23,671 nt of DNA from Isotricha intestinalis (lineage: Eukaryota; Ciliophora; Litostomatea; Vestibuliferida; Isotrichidae). The DNA lies in the NCBI GenBank assembly GCA_023807065.1, contig JAJJLU010003936.1, forward strand, positions 1 through 23,671, written 5' to 3'. The notes below the pieces were generated by a model. It saw only the letters and a program-made list of their open reading frames with translations. It did no database searches and was not told the origin of the DNA. Below are positions 1-8,040 of this stretch, piece after piece; the first letter of the stretch is position 1; the number at the start of each line of letters is the position of its first letter. The position numbers and the translations under genes were made by a program.

Positions 1-342
1 AAAACTTATGGTGCTGTTGATGAAAATGAAATAGATAATATGATGATGAGTATTGATTTAGATGGAAATGGTGTTATTGATTATAATGAATTTTTAAGTT
101 GTGCTTTTAATAGAGATAAAATTATGAGTAAAGATAATTTAGAATTAACTTTTAAAGCTTTTGATTCTGATGGAAGTGGAAAAATTTCTGCGGATGAATT
201 AATGACTATTTTCACTAAAGGAGATAAAAATCATGCCAACAGAGAAATCTTTGAAAAAATGGTTAAAGAAGCAGATGAAAATGGAGATGGCGAAATTTCT
301 TTTCAAGAATTTAAAACTATTATGGCTAAGTTCTTTAGCTAA
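1..342 (+). CDS. Calcium-dependent protein kinase (CDPK), C-terminal calmodulin-like domain, 5'-truncated
   Basis: The frame is open from base 1, so the gene begins outside the window and 113 residues remain. Three complete EF-hand loops are visible: DLDGNGVIDYNE (55-90), DSDGSGKISADE (163-198) and DENGDGEISFQE (274-309). All three have the acidic residues at loop positions 1, 3 and 12. The linker after the first loop, with a Phe-Leu-Ser-Cys block, an Asn-Arg-Asp-Lys block and then Leu-Glu-Leu-Thr-Phe-Lys-Ala-Phe, has the spacing typical of CDPK EF-hands 2 to 4 and fits CDPK better than free calmodulin. In the family, Ca2+ binding here releases a junction autoinhibitor and activates an upstream Ser/Thr kinase domain, which is not in this window. 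The protein ends four residues after the last helix, at a TAA. A free calmodulin or centrin-like protein is the main alternative. Confidence 0.85.
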   Translation, partial: KTYGAVDENEIDNMMMSIDLDGNGVIDYNEFLSCAFNRDKIMSKDNLELTFKAFDSDGSGKISADELMTIFTKGDKNHANREIFEKMVKEADENGDGEISFQEFKTIMAKFFS

Positions 343-621
343 AATTATTTTTTATATTTTTAATCAATTTTTGGTAATTTTTGAATTTTATACTAGATTC
401 TATTTCAAATAAAAATTTTTATTTTTTTTTGTTTTTTCTTTCATTATTTAAATGAAAGTCAATATAATAATCTTTCTTTCATTCAATTATTTATTAATAT
501 TTTTTATTTTTTATTAATCTTTTAAATATATTTAAAAACCATTATTTTGAAAAATTCAAATAAATAATAACTTAAAAAACAAGGAAAAAAGTTTAAAAAA
601 ATTAAAATATTAAATAAAAAA
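343..621. other. Intergenic region between convergent genes, with a hairpin
   Basis: This is the AT-rich 3' space shared by the CDPK (+) and the next gene (-). It contains a perfect 8-bp stem, CTTTCATT (438-445) and AATGAAAG (451-458), with loop ATTTA. The motif CTTTCATT recurs just downstream near 475-482. No coding signal is seen. A role in 3'-end formation for both genes is possible but is inference only. Confidence 0.5.
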
Positions 622-1653
622 TTAATAATCATTTTCATTATCATTAATAGATTTAGTCAATTTATAAGCATTCTTAACTTTATTAAATATTATTGAAAGT
701 TTATCATTAGGAGCATAACATTTACTAACTTTTAAAATTGACTTAGCTTTTTTTTCACTTTCAATAGTAAAATTTTTTATAGTTTCTTCATCATGAATTT
801 GTTCTTTAAAAGAAAAAGGAGAATTTTTAAAATTACCAGTATCAAATTTGTCTCTATTAAAGTAATTACTTTGATAAATTTGAGATTGTGTATTTAAAGG
901 AGAAAAAGATTCTATTATTTGAGGATTATTTACTCTTTGAAATATTTCTTCTATTTTATTATTTGAATAATTATAATTTTTATTATTAAATGAATTATTA
1001 TAATCATTAGAATCATCATCATTAGAAGATATTTCTGATGAAGAATCAACATTTAATTTTGATATTTTTAATATTTTTAAATTATTTTTTGTTTTTAATT
1101 CTTCATTTTCGTTTTCTTCATTGTTAATATTATTATTTTCATAAATTTTATTTTCATTAATATTATAATAATTATTATTTAATTTTCCGCCTATTTCATT
1201 TTCATTTTTAATATTTTTATTTTTAAATGCATTTTGTTCATTAATATTATTGTTTAAATCATCATAATTTATTTTTTTAATTATATTTTGATTTATTAAA
1301 TCTTTATTTCTCTCTTGATTATCATAAAATCCTGTATTTTTATATAAATCTTTTTCATCACTCATATCAATTTTCAATTCGTCTATTTTTTCTTTTTCAT
1401 TTTCTTCATTAATATCAATATTATGTTTGTTTCCATTGAAAAAATGAGAATATATTTTTTTTAATTTTTGAGAATAACAATGAGGACAAAATTCTTTTTT
1501 TGTATTTTTAAATACTTTTCTTCTTTTTTTCATTTCTTCTGAAAATAAAATATTTTCCCTTTCTAACCATTTATCAATTAATTCATCATTATCTTTTTTT
1601 CTTTTTTTATTATTATAAAAAAATTCATTCATCTTTCCAAAGAATGAACTCAT
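622..1653 (-). CDS. Unrecognised Asn/Lys-rich protein with N-terminal basic region and CxxC
   Basis: This encodes 343 residues, ATG to TAA, with no recognised domain. The first 70 residues look the most ordered: helical, very basic (KKRKK at 16-20 and KKRRK at 42-46, either of which could be a nuclear localisation signal), then a single CPHC (C56, C59) in a Lys-rich context. One CxxC pair cannot make a zinc finger alone, so metal binding would need a partner or dimer. Residues 90-230 are low-complexity Asn/Glu/Lys repeats. A second ordered block near the C-terminus (about 300-335) is Lys-rich and possibly helical. It is convergent with the CDPK and divergent from the broken gene at 1963. Codon use matches the neighbours, which supports a real gene; the function is unknown. 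Confidence 0.7.
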   Translation of the reverse strand: MSSFFGKMNEFFYNNKKRKKDNDELIDKWLERENILFSEEMKKRRKVFKNTKKEFCPHCYSQKLKKIYSHFFNGNKHNIDINEENEKEKIDELKIDMSDEKDLYKNTGFYDNQERNKDLINQNIIKKINYDDLNNNINEQNAFKNKNIKNENEIGGKLNNNYYNINENKIYENNNINNEENENEELKTKNNLKILKISKLNVDSSSEISSNDDDSNDYNNSFNNKNYNYSNNKIEEIFQRVNNPQIIESFSPLNTQSQIYQSNYFNRDKFDTGNFKNSPFSFKEQIHDEETIKNFTIESEKKAKSILKVSKCYAPNDKLSIIFNKVKNAYKLTKSINDNENDY

Positions 1654-1962
1654 TTATCTATAAATAATCAATATTATGATTATAAATAAATAAAATTATA
1701 TTATTTTTTAAAATTTTAAAAATTTTAAAATGATTAACGACTATTTTTTTTATTTTATTATATAATATTTCATTTAAAAAAGAAATATTCTAAAATTATA
1801 ATATAATCATAAATTTTAATCTAATACTTTTTTAATATTCTTAATTAAAGGTTCACCTTAAAAATAAATATACTTTAGTGATATAAATCTTTTGTATTAT
1901 TTTAAAAAAAAATATTTAATTAATTCCTGCTTTATAAAATTTTATTTTTTTATTTTCATAAA
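1654..1962. other. Intergenic region, nothing specific seen
   Basis: This is roughly 300 nt of A/T runs between the divergent 622-1653 gene and the broken gene starting near 1963. No reading frame, RNA-like fold or repeat stands out. It presumably holds the promoter of the 343-residue gene. Confidence 0.5.
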
Positions 1963-2933
1963 ATGGATGATTCTTAAATATATAATATCAATAATCAAAG
2001 GAAATTTTTTTTTTTATCAACAATTTGATTTTTTCAAATATTAGATTTTAAAAAATTTTAATCAAAATAAACAAAAAAAAAACAATTCAATAATATACTT
2101 TAATAATCATAACATTAAAATTAATATATCAAATCAATCAATTTATGAAGATTTATTATTAATCGATATACATATTAAAGAAATTTTTTGTGAATTAATA
2201 AATGATAACATAAATAATTATAAAGAAAAAGTAGAGATAATTAAAAAAATCAATAATTTAAAAATGAAATGGTAAAAATGAAAGAAGAAATTATATTTTA
2301 TAAAGACAAATTAAATGAAAATATGTAAAAATATACATTATTAAGAAATAAAGTTGAAAATTATGAAAGTAAATCAAATGAAGAAATTAATCTTTTCAAA
2401 ACAGAATTATCAGATAATATATATAAAAATAAAAATAGTATAATAAAAATATCATTTAAAGAAAATATGAGAAAAAGTTTCAAAAAAACATTTTAAATGA
2501 AGAAAAGACTTTAACATGTAATAAAATATATGATAAACCAATAATAAAAAATATATTAGAAAATTCAAGACAAAATAGCAATAAAAAAAACAATAAAAAT
2601 AGAAAAAAACTGAAATATGAATATTCCAAATTCTAGTTTAATTAATTAGAGGTGATAAAAATATAAATTTTTTTATAATAGGCACAATCATTAATAATGG
2701 AATATATTCCACCATGAAAAATTATAGAAGTTACTTTATTTATTTTCTTTTTGAATATTAAAATTTGATTAAGAACACTTACAATTTTTTTATTTGATTC
2801 TGGAAATAGTATTATTGGAAATAAAAAAGAAATTTTAAATAATATTCATGAAAGTTAAAAGAAGAAAGAAGAAACAGTACATATTATAAATAATTCTAAT
2901 AAAGATTATATATATAAAAATCCTAATTTATAA
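1963..2933 (+). pseudogene. Broken coiled-coil protein gene (several frameshifts and internal stops)
   Basis: Coding-like stretches occur on the + strand but are split over all three frames. The ATG at 1963 reads MDDS, meets TAA at 1975-1977 and continues in frame. Reading shifts in a poly-T run near 2005 to a frame open from 2045 to 2272 (76 codons, with a TAG just before it at 2042). It shifts again near 2272 to a frame with TAA at 2326, again near 2440 to a frame with TAA at 2457 ending at TAG 2634, and then, after two more shifts, reaches a last frame ending at TAA 2931-2933. The joined pieces would be a Lys/Glu/Asn-rich helical protein of about 320 residues, with codon use like the intact genes. 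Most internal stops are TAA or TAG where Gln would fit. Short introns explain only one gap at best (a 21-nt GT-AG segment at 2325-2345). Decay is likelier than splicing; assembly error at homopolymers cannot explain the stops. Confidence 0.6.
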
Positions 2934-2992
2934 CATATAAAATATTTTCAATAAATTTTTATAAATTATTTTATTAATAAAAAAAATTTAAT

Positions 2993-4060
2993 TTATTTTA
3001 TATTAGAATTTAAAAAATTTAACATATGCCTAAAATAAATAGCATTACTTTCTTCCTTATCAATATACCTTTCATATTTTTTATTTTCATTATCACAATT
3101 TTGTATTTTTAATTTAATTTCATTAATTTTATCATTCATTTTTTTAATCTCATTTTCTTTATGTTTAATTTTATCACATAATTCTTTAAATTGATTTTCT
3201 ATTCTATTTACATAAGGTTTTTTTGCAAAATTAAATTCATATTCAAAACCATCTTTTTTCATAGGAGAAATAGGATATTTATACAAAGAAGAACAATCAA
3301 TAAATGATTGATTATCTCCAAATTCATTTTTACTAAAAACAGAAATTGAACAAGAATCATTAATAGTATTATTTATCATATTTTTTGGTATTTTAATTAC
3401 ATATGATGATATTATTGATCTTGTATCATTTAATTCACTTTTTTTATCTCTAATAAATCCTTCATCTATATCATTATCATTATCATTTATTTGAGATGTG
3501 TTATTTAGATTTTTTTCTGTTGGTAATGTATTTGGAATATTCTCATTTTTAATTGTGTTTATTTCTGATTTTTCTTCTTTTAACTCATTTATATAAATTA
3601 ATTTTGGCTCTTCTTCTTTTTCTTTCTCATTTTCTATATTATTTATTTCTTTCTTTTCATTTTTTAATCTATTTGATTCTTTTTCTTCTTCTTTATTTTC
3701 TATTATCTTTGTTTCCAAATTTTCTAATTCTTTCTTCTCTTCTTTAATATTTATTTCCTTTTTTTCTTCTATTATTCTTGTTTCTTCTTCTAAATTTAAT
3801 GTTGACATATAATTTACACTTTTGCTAAGTTTTTTATTATTATTAATATTCTCCAAATCTTTTTTAATTTCTTTTAAAGATTGTTTATCATTAATTTCCC
3901 TTTTTTCTTCTTCCTTTTTAAATGTTTTAATAACCTTATTTTCAAATTTTTTTGTTGACGTTCTTTTACTTTTTTGTGATTGATAACAACAATAAATTCC
4001 TGATTTTTCTTTATTTTTTTGAATTTTTAAATTTCCATCATTATTTATTTGATTTCCCAT
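2993..4060 (-). CDS. Putative N-myristoylated Glu/Lys-rich coiled-coil protein
   Basis: This encodes 355 residues ending in TAA. The N-terminus MGNQ has Gly at position 2 and a small polar context, a good N-myristoyltransferase site. A Cys pair (C24, C25) followed by a basic stretch (SQKSKR) could give palmitoylation plus electrostatic membrane binding. Residues 45-200 are a highly charged Glu/Lys/Asn region, probably a long single helix or disordered. Residues 205-285 are more mixed in composition. The C-terminal 75 residues, from about 283, form a clear heptad-like coiled coil. No enzyme domain is seen. Membrane-anchored scaffold is an inference from the ends of the protein. It is in tandem with, and downstream of, the cNMP-binding gene (113 nt between them), but co-transcription is not expected in a eukaryote. 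Confidence 0.7.
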   Translation of the reverse strand: MGNQINNDGNLKIQKNKEKSGIYCCYQSQKSKRTSTKKFENKVIKTFKKEEEKREINDKQSLKEIKKDLENINNNKKLSKSVNYMSTLNLEEETRIIEEKKEINIKEEKKELENLETKIIENKEEEKESNRLKNEKKEINNIENEKEKEEEPKLIYINELKEEKSEINTIKNENIPNTLPTEKNLNNTSQINDNDNDIDEGFIRDKKSELNDTRSIISSYVIKIPKNMINNTINDSCSISVFSKNEFGDNQSFIDCSSLYKYPISPMKKDGFEYEFNFAKKPYVNRIENQFKELCDKIKHKENEIKKMNDKINEIKLKIQNCDNENKKYERYIDKEESNAIYFRHMLNFLNSNIK

Positions 4061-4173
4061 TTTTCTTTTGATAAAATTATTTAAAAAATAATATTAGTAA
4101 AAACTTGGAAATATTTATAAATTATATAAGAATATATATCTTATTTAAATTTAATTAGATATAATAAAAAAAA

Positions 4174-6306
4174 TTAAGTATCAATTATAACAACTTTTTT
4201 CATTTTTTTATACCTTAAATTTATAGGTTTATTAAAATTATCAGAATTAATATAATCATAATAATTTGTATAATATTTTGTATAATTTGGATTTTTTTGA
4301 TTATTTCTTTCAGTGACTGTATTTTCAATATATTTATCTAAAGCTAACATATCAAATTTATGTAATTTTTTTCTATTATCAGAACAAATATTATCTTTTT
4401 CAGAAATTAACTTATTTATTATATTATTATATAATTTTAATCTTGGAACTACTTTTTTACCAACATTATAATTTCCAAAAGTTAAATTTGGATAATATTT
4501 ATAATCATTTATATTATTTATTTTATTTTCATATTGAGAAGAAAAATATTTATTTGGTGAATTTTTTAATGTATTTTTTTTATTATTTGATAAAGAATTT
4601 GATTTTATATCAAAAATATTTTCTGAAGATAATTTAATGGAATTTCTACCATTTTTTTTAGTCATTTTTTTTTTTGGAAATAAGTGACTTCTCATATAAT
4701 TAAAAGATGTTTTTACATTTGGAATTTTTCTTTCACTTAAATTTATATCATCATTTATATAAGTTAAACTTGTTTTAAAATTATTTTTTGAAAGGCTTTT
4801 TTCTTCTTCTTTTAAATCCAAAAATAAATCTTCATTAACTAAAGAATAAAAATGATAAAGAGAATTTTCCTTTATTTCAATTAATCTTTCATACATTAAT
4901 TTTTTTTTAACTTTAATCCAATGATCATAATTACTTTTAATTAAAAGATCTTGTTTAATTTTATTAAAAATATCTAAATCAATAGAAAAATATTCTCCAT
5001 TTTTAGAAAAGCATTTAACAGAACAAAATAATTTATTAGTATTAAGAATTAAATAATCATCCATTCCTAAAACATCACCTCTTTTAACAAAAAAAACAGA
5101 AAAAACTCTTTTATCTTTGTTAAAAGTTTTCATTCTATTATTTAATTTAATTTTTACTTCTAAATCTCTATTATAAGAATCACCTCCAAAAGATTCAATA
5201 ATATTATTTAAATCTTCACAAGAACAAAAAAGTTCAACTTTAAATTCTCCGGATTTAATAAAAAAAATTTCAGTTCTTTCTTCATTTTGTTTAAATAAAT
5301 ATTTTCCTCTTACAATAGATAATCCTTTAAAATTATTAAAAATATAAATCTTAAATAATTCTTTACTATAACCTTCAAATAATTTAGTATTTAAAATAGT
5401 TTCAATATTAAATCTTCTAATTCTATCTAAAGTATCTTTAATACAAGTTTGATAAATATCTTTTTTTATTATACCAAAATAACAATCTTCATTAGTAATT
5501 ATTGTTGCAGTTCTCTTAGAAAAATTATCTTTTAAAGCAACATCACCAAAAGATTTTCCATCTTCTAAATCAATAACTTTAATATATTTCCATAAAGTAA
5601 ATTCCATACATTCATTTGTATTTGAAGTTTCTTTTGGAATTAATCTATCAATATAATCATTCATATTGATTTCCTCACTTTTATAATTAGATAAATTTGT
5701 AATATTTTGACAATTTTTTTCCATTTCTAATATTTGTTTTTTAAAAGAAGAATCTAAAATTTTTCTATTGGAATTAATAGATTTATGAATTAAATCATAT
5801 TCTTTTAAATCATATAAATTAATTAAATAACCCATAAATTCTTCAGGAGTCATTTTTTTAGTATAAGAATTAGGAATTAAAACACCAACACTTCCTGAAA
5901 AAATTAAATAAAATTTATCTCCTAATTGTCCATTTAAACAAACAATTGTATCTTTCTTAATAAATTCACATTGAATAAAAACTGAAATTTTTTGCATTAT
6001 TTCTTGAGGATCATTAAAATCTTCTGATATATTTAATGTTGTTATAAATCCTGGAAAATTTGTTAAATAATATCTTATTATTAAAATATCATTTTGATTT
6101 CTAATTGACTTTTTTAATACAAATAATACTAAATCTCTTAATTCTTTTGATGGATTAAATGATATTTCATTCATTGAATGTCCTTGATATAATTTCTTAT
6201 TTAAATTTTCTGATAAAGCGATCACTTCTTCATCCATTGATTTTCGCTTTTGTTTCACATTTATTAATGTCTTCTTTTTTATTGATTTTCGACGAAATAC
6301 TTTCAT
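4174..6306 (-). CDS. Cyclic-nucleotide-binding-domain protein with two CNBDs
   Basis: This encodes 710 residues with no membrane segments, so it is not a channel, and with no kinase domain. A basic N-terminus (residues 1-25) precedes the first CNBD, about 83-290. Its beta-roll contains GDKFYLIFSGSVGVL (129-143). A helical/polar insertion of about 90 residues (147-237) interrupts the barrel. The phosphate-binding cassette follows: GKSFGDVAL (250-258) and KRTAT (264-268), with R265 in the place of the canonical phosphate-binding Arg and Asp255 where Glu usually contacts the ribose. The second CNBD (about 300-450) keeps the fold signature GKYLFKQNEERTEIFFIKSGEF (334-) but its cassette (DVLGMDDYL) lacks the Arg, so it probably does not bind nucleotide. 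The Ser/Asn/Lys-rich tail (500-710) looks disordered. The likely role is a soluble cAMP/cGMP sensor or a PKA-regulatory-like scaffold; the partner is unknown. Confidence 0.85.
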   Translation of the reverse strand: MKVFRRKSIKKKTLINVKQKRKSMDEEVIALSENLNKKLYQGHSMNEISFNPSKELRDLVLFVLKKSIRNQNDILIIRYYLTNFPGFITTLNISEDFNDPQEIMQKISVFIQCEFIKKDTIVCLNGQLGDKFYLIFSGSVGVLIPNSYTKKMTPEEFMGYLINLYDLKEYDLIHKSINSNRKILDSSFKKQILEMEKNCQNITNLSNYKSEEINMNDYIDRLIPKETSNTNECMEFTLWKYIKVIDLEDGKSFGDVALKDNFSKRTATIITNEDCYFGIIKKDIYQTCIKDTLDRIRRFNIETILNTKLFEGYSKELFKIYIFNNFKGLSIVRGKYLFKQNEERTEIFFIKSGEFKVELFCSCEDLNNIIESFGGDSYNRDLEVKIKLNNRMKTFNKDKRVFSVFFVKRGDVLGMDDYLILNTNKLFCSVKCFSKNGEYFSIDLDIFNKIKQDLLIKSNYDHWIKVKKKLMYERLIEIKENSLYHFYSLVNEDLFLDLKEEEKSLSKNNFKTSLTYINDDINLSERKIPNVKTSFNYMRSHLFPKKKMTKKNGRNSIKLSSENIFDIKSNSLSNNKKNTLKNSPNKYFSSQYENKINNINDYKYYPNLTFGNYNVGKKVVPRLKLYNNIINKLISEKDNICSDNRKKLHKFDMLALDKYIENTVTERNNQKNPNYTKYYTNYYDYINSDNFNKPINLRYKKMKKVVIIDT

Positions 6307-6443
6307 TCAGTTTTTTATTTTTTTTTTAATTTTTTTTTTTATTCTCTTTAAATAATATATTAATGTATATTTGATTTAATTATATTTTATATGTTTATTA
6401 TTAGAATTTATTAAATTTTTTTTTTCATAATTAATATTTTTAA

Positions 6444-7946
6444 ATGGAACACATTTATCATGTTGTCGTTTTAAATGGGGAAAATAAATCTTTAGTTGAA
6501 TTTAGAAATTATAATGAATTTAAAAGCTATTGTCAAGATAAATTAAATATTGATTTTAATAAATTTTTCTTATATTATAAAGATAAAGAAGGAGATAATC
6601 AAATAGTTTCTTCTCAATTTGATTTCGACAATTTTATATATTTTTTGAATAATAGAAATGAAAAAGAATATATTCAAATGTTTATAAAAGAAAAAATAGG
6701 GATTTTAAACAACAATAACAATGATTATAATAATAGCGATAATAATAATAATGATAATAATAATAATGATGACAATAATAATAACAGCGATAATAATAAT
6801 AATGATAATAATAATAATGATGATAAAAACAATGATGATAATAATAATAATACTAATAATCAAATTATTGATAATGTAATTGATTCCTTCAATAATAATG
6901 ATAATAATAGTAAGGATAATAATGAAGAAAATAATGATTATGTTAATAATAATAGTGAAAATAAAAACAATGGTTTTCCAGATATAGAAAATGACTTTTT
7001 AGAATTAAAAAAAATAAAAATGACAGAGAAAACAAATTTTATGAATAATCCAAATAAAGATTCAATAAATGATTTAGCATTAAAGCCAACAAATTCAGTT
7101 TCTACTTTAGCAGATTTATTAAATTTAATGAATGAGAAACACCCAAATATGAATGAATTTATAAAAATCTTGAATTTATTATTCAAAAGAAGAATTTTTA
7201 ATATTTTAAAAACATTAAAAAAAAAAATGAGTTTAACAGAAGAAATATATAATTCCTTAAATAAAAACTTATTAAAAGAAAAACCAATAAATGACAAGTT
7301 TTTTGATAGTTCATTAAATTTATTAACTAAAACAATTGATGAAAAAATTCAATTTGAATCATCAATAATAAAAAATTCTTTTTTAAAATCAATGTATAAA
7401 ACAATAACATTAGATATTCATAGAGATATAAAATGTGATAATTGCCAAATAAAGCCAATTTTAGGAATTAGATTTAAATGTTTAGAGTGTGAAAATTATA
7501 ATTTATGTAATAATTGTATGTTATTAAATGATGAAAATAATTTTCATCCTCATGATTCTTTTAAAAAAATAAGGAGAGAAGTAATTCAAAATGAAAATTT
7601 ATATTCTTATGTTTGTGAAAATAATGATTTAACTTTTATTTATAATAAAAAGAAAATTCAAAAAAATTCAAATGGAAGTTTGATAATTGATAATATATAT
7701 ATTAGAAATAATGGAATACAAAATTGGCCTCAAGAAAGTTTTTTTAAATATGATAAAATAAAATCTACAATTAAATGTAATGATGTTAGTTTACCTTCTT
7801 TAAAAGTTAATACTACTAAAATAATTAAATTTGAATTTATAAATATTGACTTAGTTCCTATTGGAGAATATGAATGTTACGTTAATTTTATTTGTGAACG
7901 AAAAATATATAATGAGCCTTTAATAATTAAAATAATATTAAAATAA
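6444..7946 (+). CDS. NBR1-like protein: PB1 + ZZ zinc finger + FW (NBR1) domain
   Basis: This encodes 500 residues. Residues 1-85 fit a PB1 domain with an OPCA-type acidic motif (YKDKEGD, then a DFDNF block). Residues 90-172 are Asn/Asp-rich low complexity. Residues 326-375 are a ZZ zinc finger: C331, C334, C346, C349, C355, C358 and two His (H368, H370) in the right order. Residues about 395-500 match the Ig-like FW domain of NBR1, with the signature NNGIQNWP (422-429). This order is that of NBR1/p62-type selective autophagy receptors, which polymerise through PB1 and deliver cargo to Atg8. No C-terminal UBA is present; the protein ends with the FW domain. An acidic-flanked F-L-E-L at 185-188 is a candidate Atg8-interacting (LIR) motif. 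Only one Trp of the usual FW set remains (W428). Cargo is unknown. Confidence 0.85.
   Translation: MEHIYHVVVLNGENKSLVEFRNYNEFKSYCQDKLNIDFNKFFLYYKDKEGDNQIVSSQFDFDNFIYFLNNRNEKEYIQMFIKEKIGILNNNNNDYNNSDNNNNDNNNNDDNNNNSDNNNNDNNNNDDKNNDDNNNNTNNQIIDNVIDSFNNNDNNSKDNNEENNDYVNNNSENKNNGFPDIENDFLELKKIKMTEKTNFMNNPNKDSINDLALKPTNSVSTLADLLNLMNEKHPNMNEFIKILNLLFKRRIFNILKTLKKKMSLTEEIYNSLNKNLLKEKPINDKFFDSSLNLLTKTIDEKIQFESSIIKNSFLKSMYKTITLDIHRDIKCDNCQIKPILGIRFKCLECENYNLCNNCMLLNDENNFHPHDSFKKIRREVIQNENLYSYVCENNDLTFIYNKKKIQKNSNGSLIIDNIYIRNNGIQNWPQESFFKYDKIKSTIKCNDVSLPSLKVNTTKIIKFEFINIDLVPIGEYECYVNFICERKIYNEPLIIKIILK
6735..6836 (+). repeat. Two tandem 51-nt units coding SDNNNNDNNNNDDNNNN
   Basis: Inside the Asn-rich spacer of the NBR1-like gene, a 17-codon unit starting with AGC-GAT (6735 and again 6786) is repeated once. 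The second copy is diverged toward its end. The two rare AGC codons mark the register and show duplication of the whole unit rather than simple AAT slippage. Confidence 0.8.
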
Positions 7947-8040
7947 AAAATAAAATTTGTTCAAATTATTTTTTTGAAAGATATAAATAAATATTATTAA
8001 ATATTATTATATTTTATTATTTCTATAATAAATAAATAAA

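Noticed and set aside
2272..2305. 34-nt GT-AG segment as an intron
   Set aside because: Removing it leads at once to a TGA stop and does not restore a frame.
1963..2933. A genetic code with TAA/TAG as Gln
   Set aside because: All intact genes end at TAA or TAG exactly where their domains end and have no in-frame TAA, and the broken regions also need frameshifts.
3553..3747. 64-codon Leu/Phe-rich open frame on + strand
   Set aside because: It is the antisense of the Glu/Lys-rich region of the 2993-4060 gene; GAA/AAA codons read backwards give Phe/Leu/Ser.
4443..4637. 64-codon open frame on + strand
   Set aside because: It is antisense to the disordered tail of the cNMP-binding protein, with no independent coding signal.
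6938..7297. 119-codon Phe/Ile-rich open frame on - strand
   Set aside because: It is the mirror of the NBR1-like gene; its hydrophobic look is an artefact of Lys/Asn codons on the other strand.
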